Assembly (NCBI GenBank): GCA_947631215.1
Contig: CANRKN010000132.1
Coordinates: 1 to 5,302 of the forward strand
Origin: an uncultured Oscillospiraceae bacterium
Lineage (GTDB): Bacteria > Bacillota_A > Clostridia > Oscillospirales > Oscillospiraceae
Direction: 5' to 3'
DNA length: 5,302 nt
Shown here: piece after piece, positions 4,978 to 5,302 of the stretch
Layout: each line of letters begins with the position of its first letter
Position numbering within the stretch: position 1 is the first letter of the stretch
The notes under the pieces: generated by a model
What the model was told of the DNA's origin: nothing
Seen by the model: only the letters and a program-made list of their open reading frames with translations
The model's database searches: none
Position numbers and translations under genes: made by a program

Positions 4978-5276
4978 TTGCACAGCTCCTCTATCTCCTC
5001 GGGGCCGGAAAGGCCCACCGTTTTATTGACCAGCACCCCGTCCCGAAACACCATCAGGGTGGGGATGCTCATGATGCCGTACCGGGCGGCCAGGTCCATC
5101 TGCTCGTCCACGTTGACCTTGCCCACCTTCACCTCGCTCTGCTTTTCCGCGAAGGCCTCCACCACGGGGGCCTGCATTTTGCAGGGGGTGCACCATACGG
5201 CCCAGAAGTCCACCAGGGTGGTGCCGTCGGCGATGGTCTCGTCGAAATTGTCCTTCGTAAGCTCTATCACGCTCAT
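4974..5276 (-). CDS. trxA: Thioredoxin with a CTPC active site
   Basis: A 100-aa single-domain cytoplasmic thioredoxin: a dithiol-disulfide exchanger, normally reduced by thioredoxin reductase, that supplies electrons to reductases and repairs oxidised proteins. The fold is complete: DFWAVWC leading into the redox pair C29-T30-P31-C32, the [25 protein letters not shown] stretch (53-77) with cis-Pro at P72, and [13 protein letters not shown] at the end. No signal peptide. The usual WCGPC is WCTPC here, which may change the redox potential or partner choice. A third cysteine, C99, sits next to the C-terminus. The ATG at 5276 is set by AAGGAG at 5285-5290 with an 8-nt spacer. The stop codon overlaps the valS start, so the two are co-translated. 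Only 26 bp upstream are visible; the promoter lies outside the window unless another gene precedes it. The name trxA is by family; the genome may carry paralogues. Confidence 0.93.
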   Translation of the reverse strand: MSVIELTKDNFDETIADGTTLVDFWAVWCTPCKMQAPVVEAFAEKQSEVKVGKVNVDEQMDLAARYGIMSIPTLMVFRDGVLVNKTVGLSGPEEIEELCK

Positions 5277-5302
5277 GTCTCCCGCTCCTTCACATATCTG
5301 TC

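Noticed and set aside
5277..5302. T-box or other leader upstream of trxA-valS
   Set aside because: Only 26 bp are visible upstream of trxA, too short to see any T-box element.

Overview
The window looks like chromosomal DNA from a GC-rich, endospore-forming member of the Clostridia, most likely an Oscillospiraceae-type gut anaerobe (Flavonifractor/Oscillibacter-like). The evidence is spoIIAA and spoIIAB, strong Gram-positive Shine-Dalgarno sites (AAGGAG, GGGGTGA), GC-rich codon use, and two small-protein types that I remember from gut Firmicutes. The genus is inference. No rRNA, tRNA, CRISPR array, transposase or phage gene is visible.

Left part (1-836): the start of a spoIIA operon reads leftward. 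SpoIIAA, the anti-anti-sigma-F factor, is complete. The anti-sigma factor and kinase SpoIIAB is cut off by the window edge after 58 residues. The two genes are normally almost contiguous, but here a 148-bp GC-rich stretch full of inverted repeats separates them. Upstream of spoIIAA lies a 185-bp divergent control region holding a large hairpin or palindrome, a perfect Spo0A box with a near-match exactly 10 bp away, and two matched palindromic operators (AGTAAA-N4-TTTACT).

Middle part (837-2367): reading rightward, a 65-aa XRE-type helix-turn-helix protein is followed after 19 bp by a 208-aa FMN-dependent nitroreductase-family protein. This looks like a two-gene, probably self-regulated operon, and it ends in a very strong hairpin terminator. 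Next is a divergent pair of tiny genes: a 52-aa acidic protein of unknown function on the minus strand and a 56-aa Arc/CopG-type ribbon-helix-helix DNA-binding protein on the plus strand. They share an AT-rich 112-bp intergenic region. Two more hairpins separate the second gene from the convergent valS.

Right part (2368-5302): trxA (thioredoxin with an unusual CTPC active site) and valS (valyl-tRNA synthetase, complete, 869 aa) form a leftward operon with a 4-nt ATGA overlap.

Most genes are ordinary housekeeping or sporulation genes. The less ordinary material is regulatory: the crowded spoIIA/XRE divergent region, the repeat-rich stretch inside spoIIA, the two tiny divergent genes, and the CTPC thioredoxin coupled to valS. 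I found no convincing undescribed multi-gene system.
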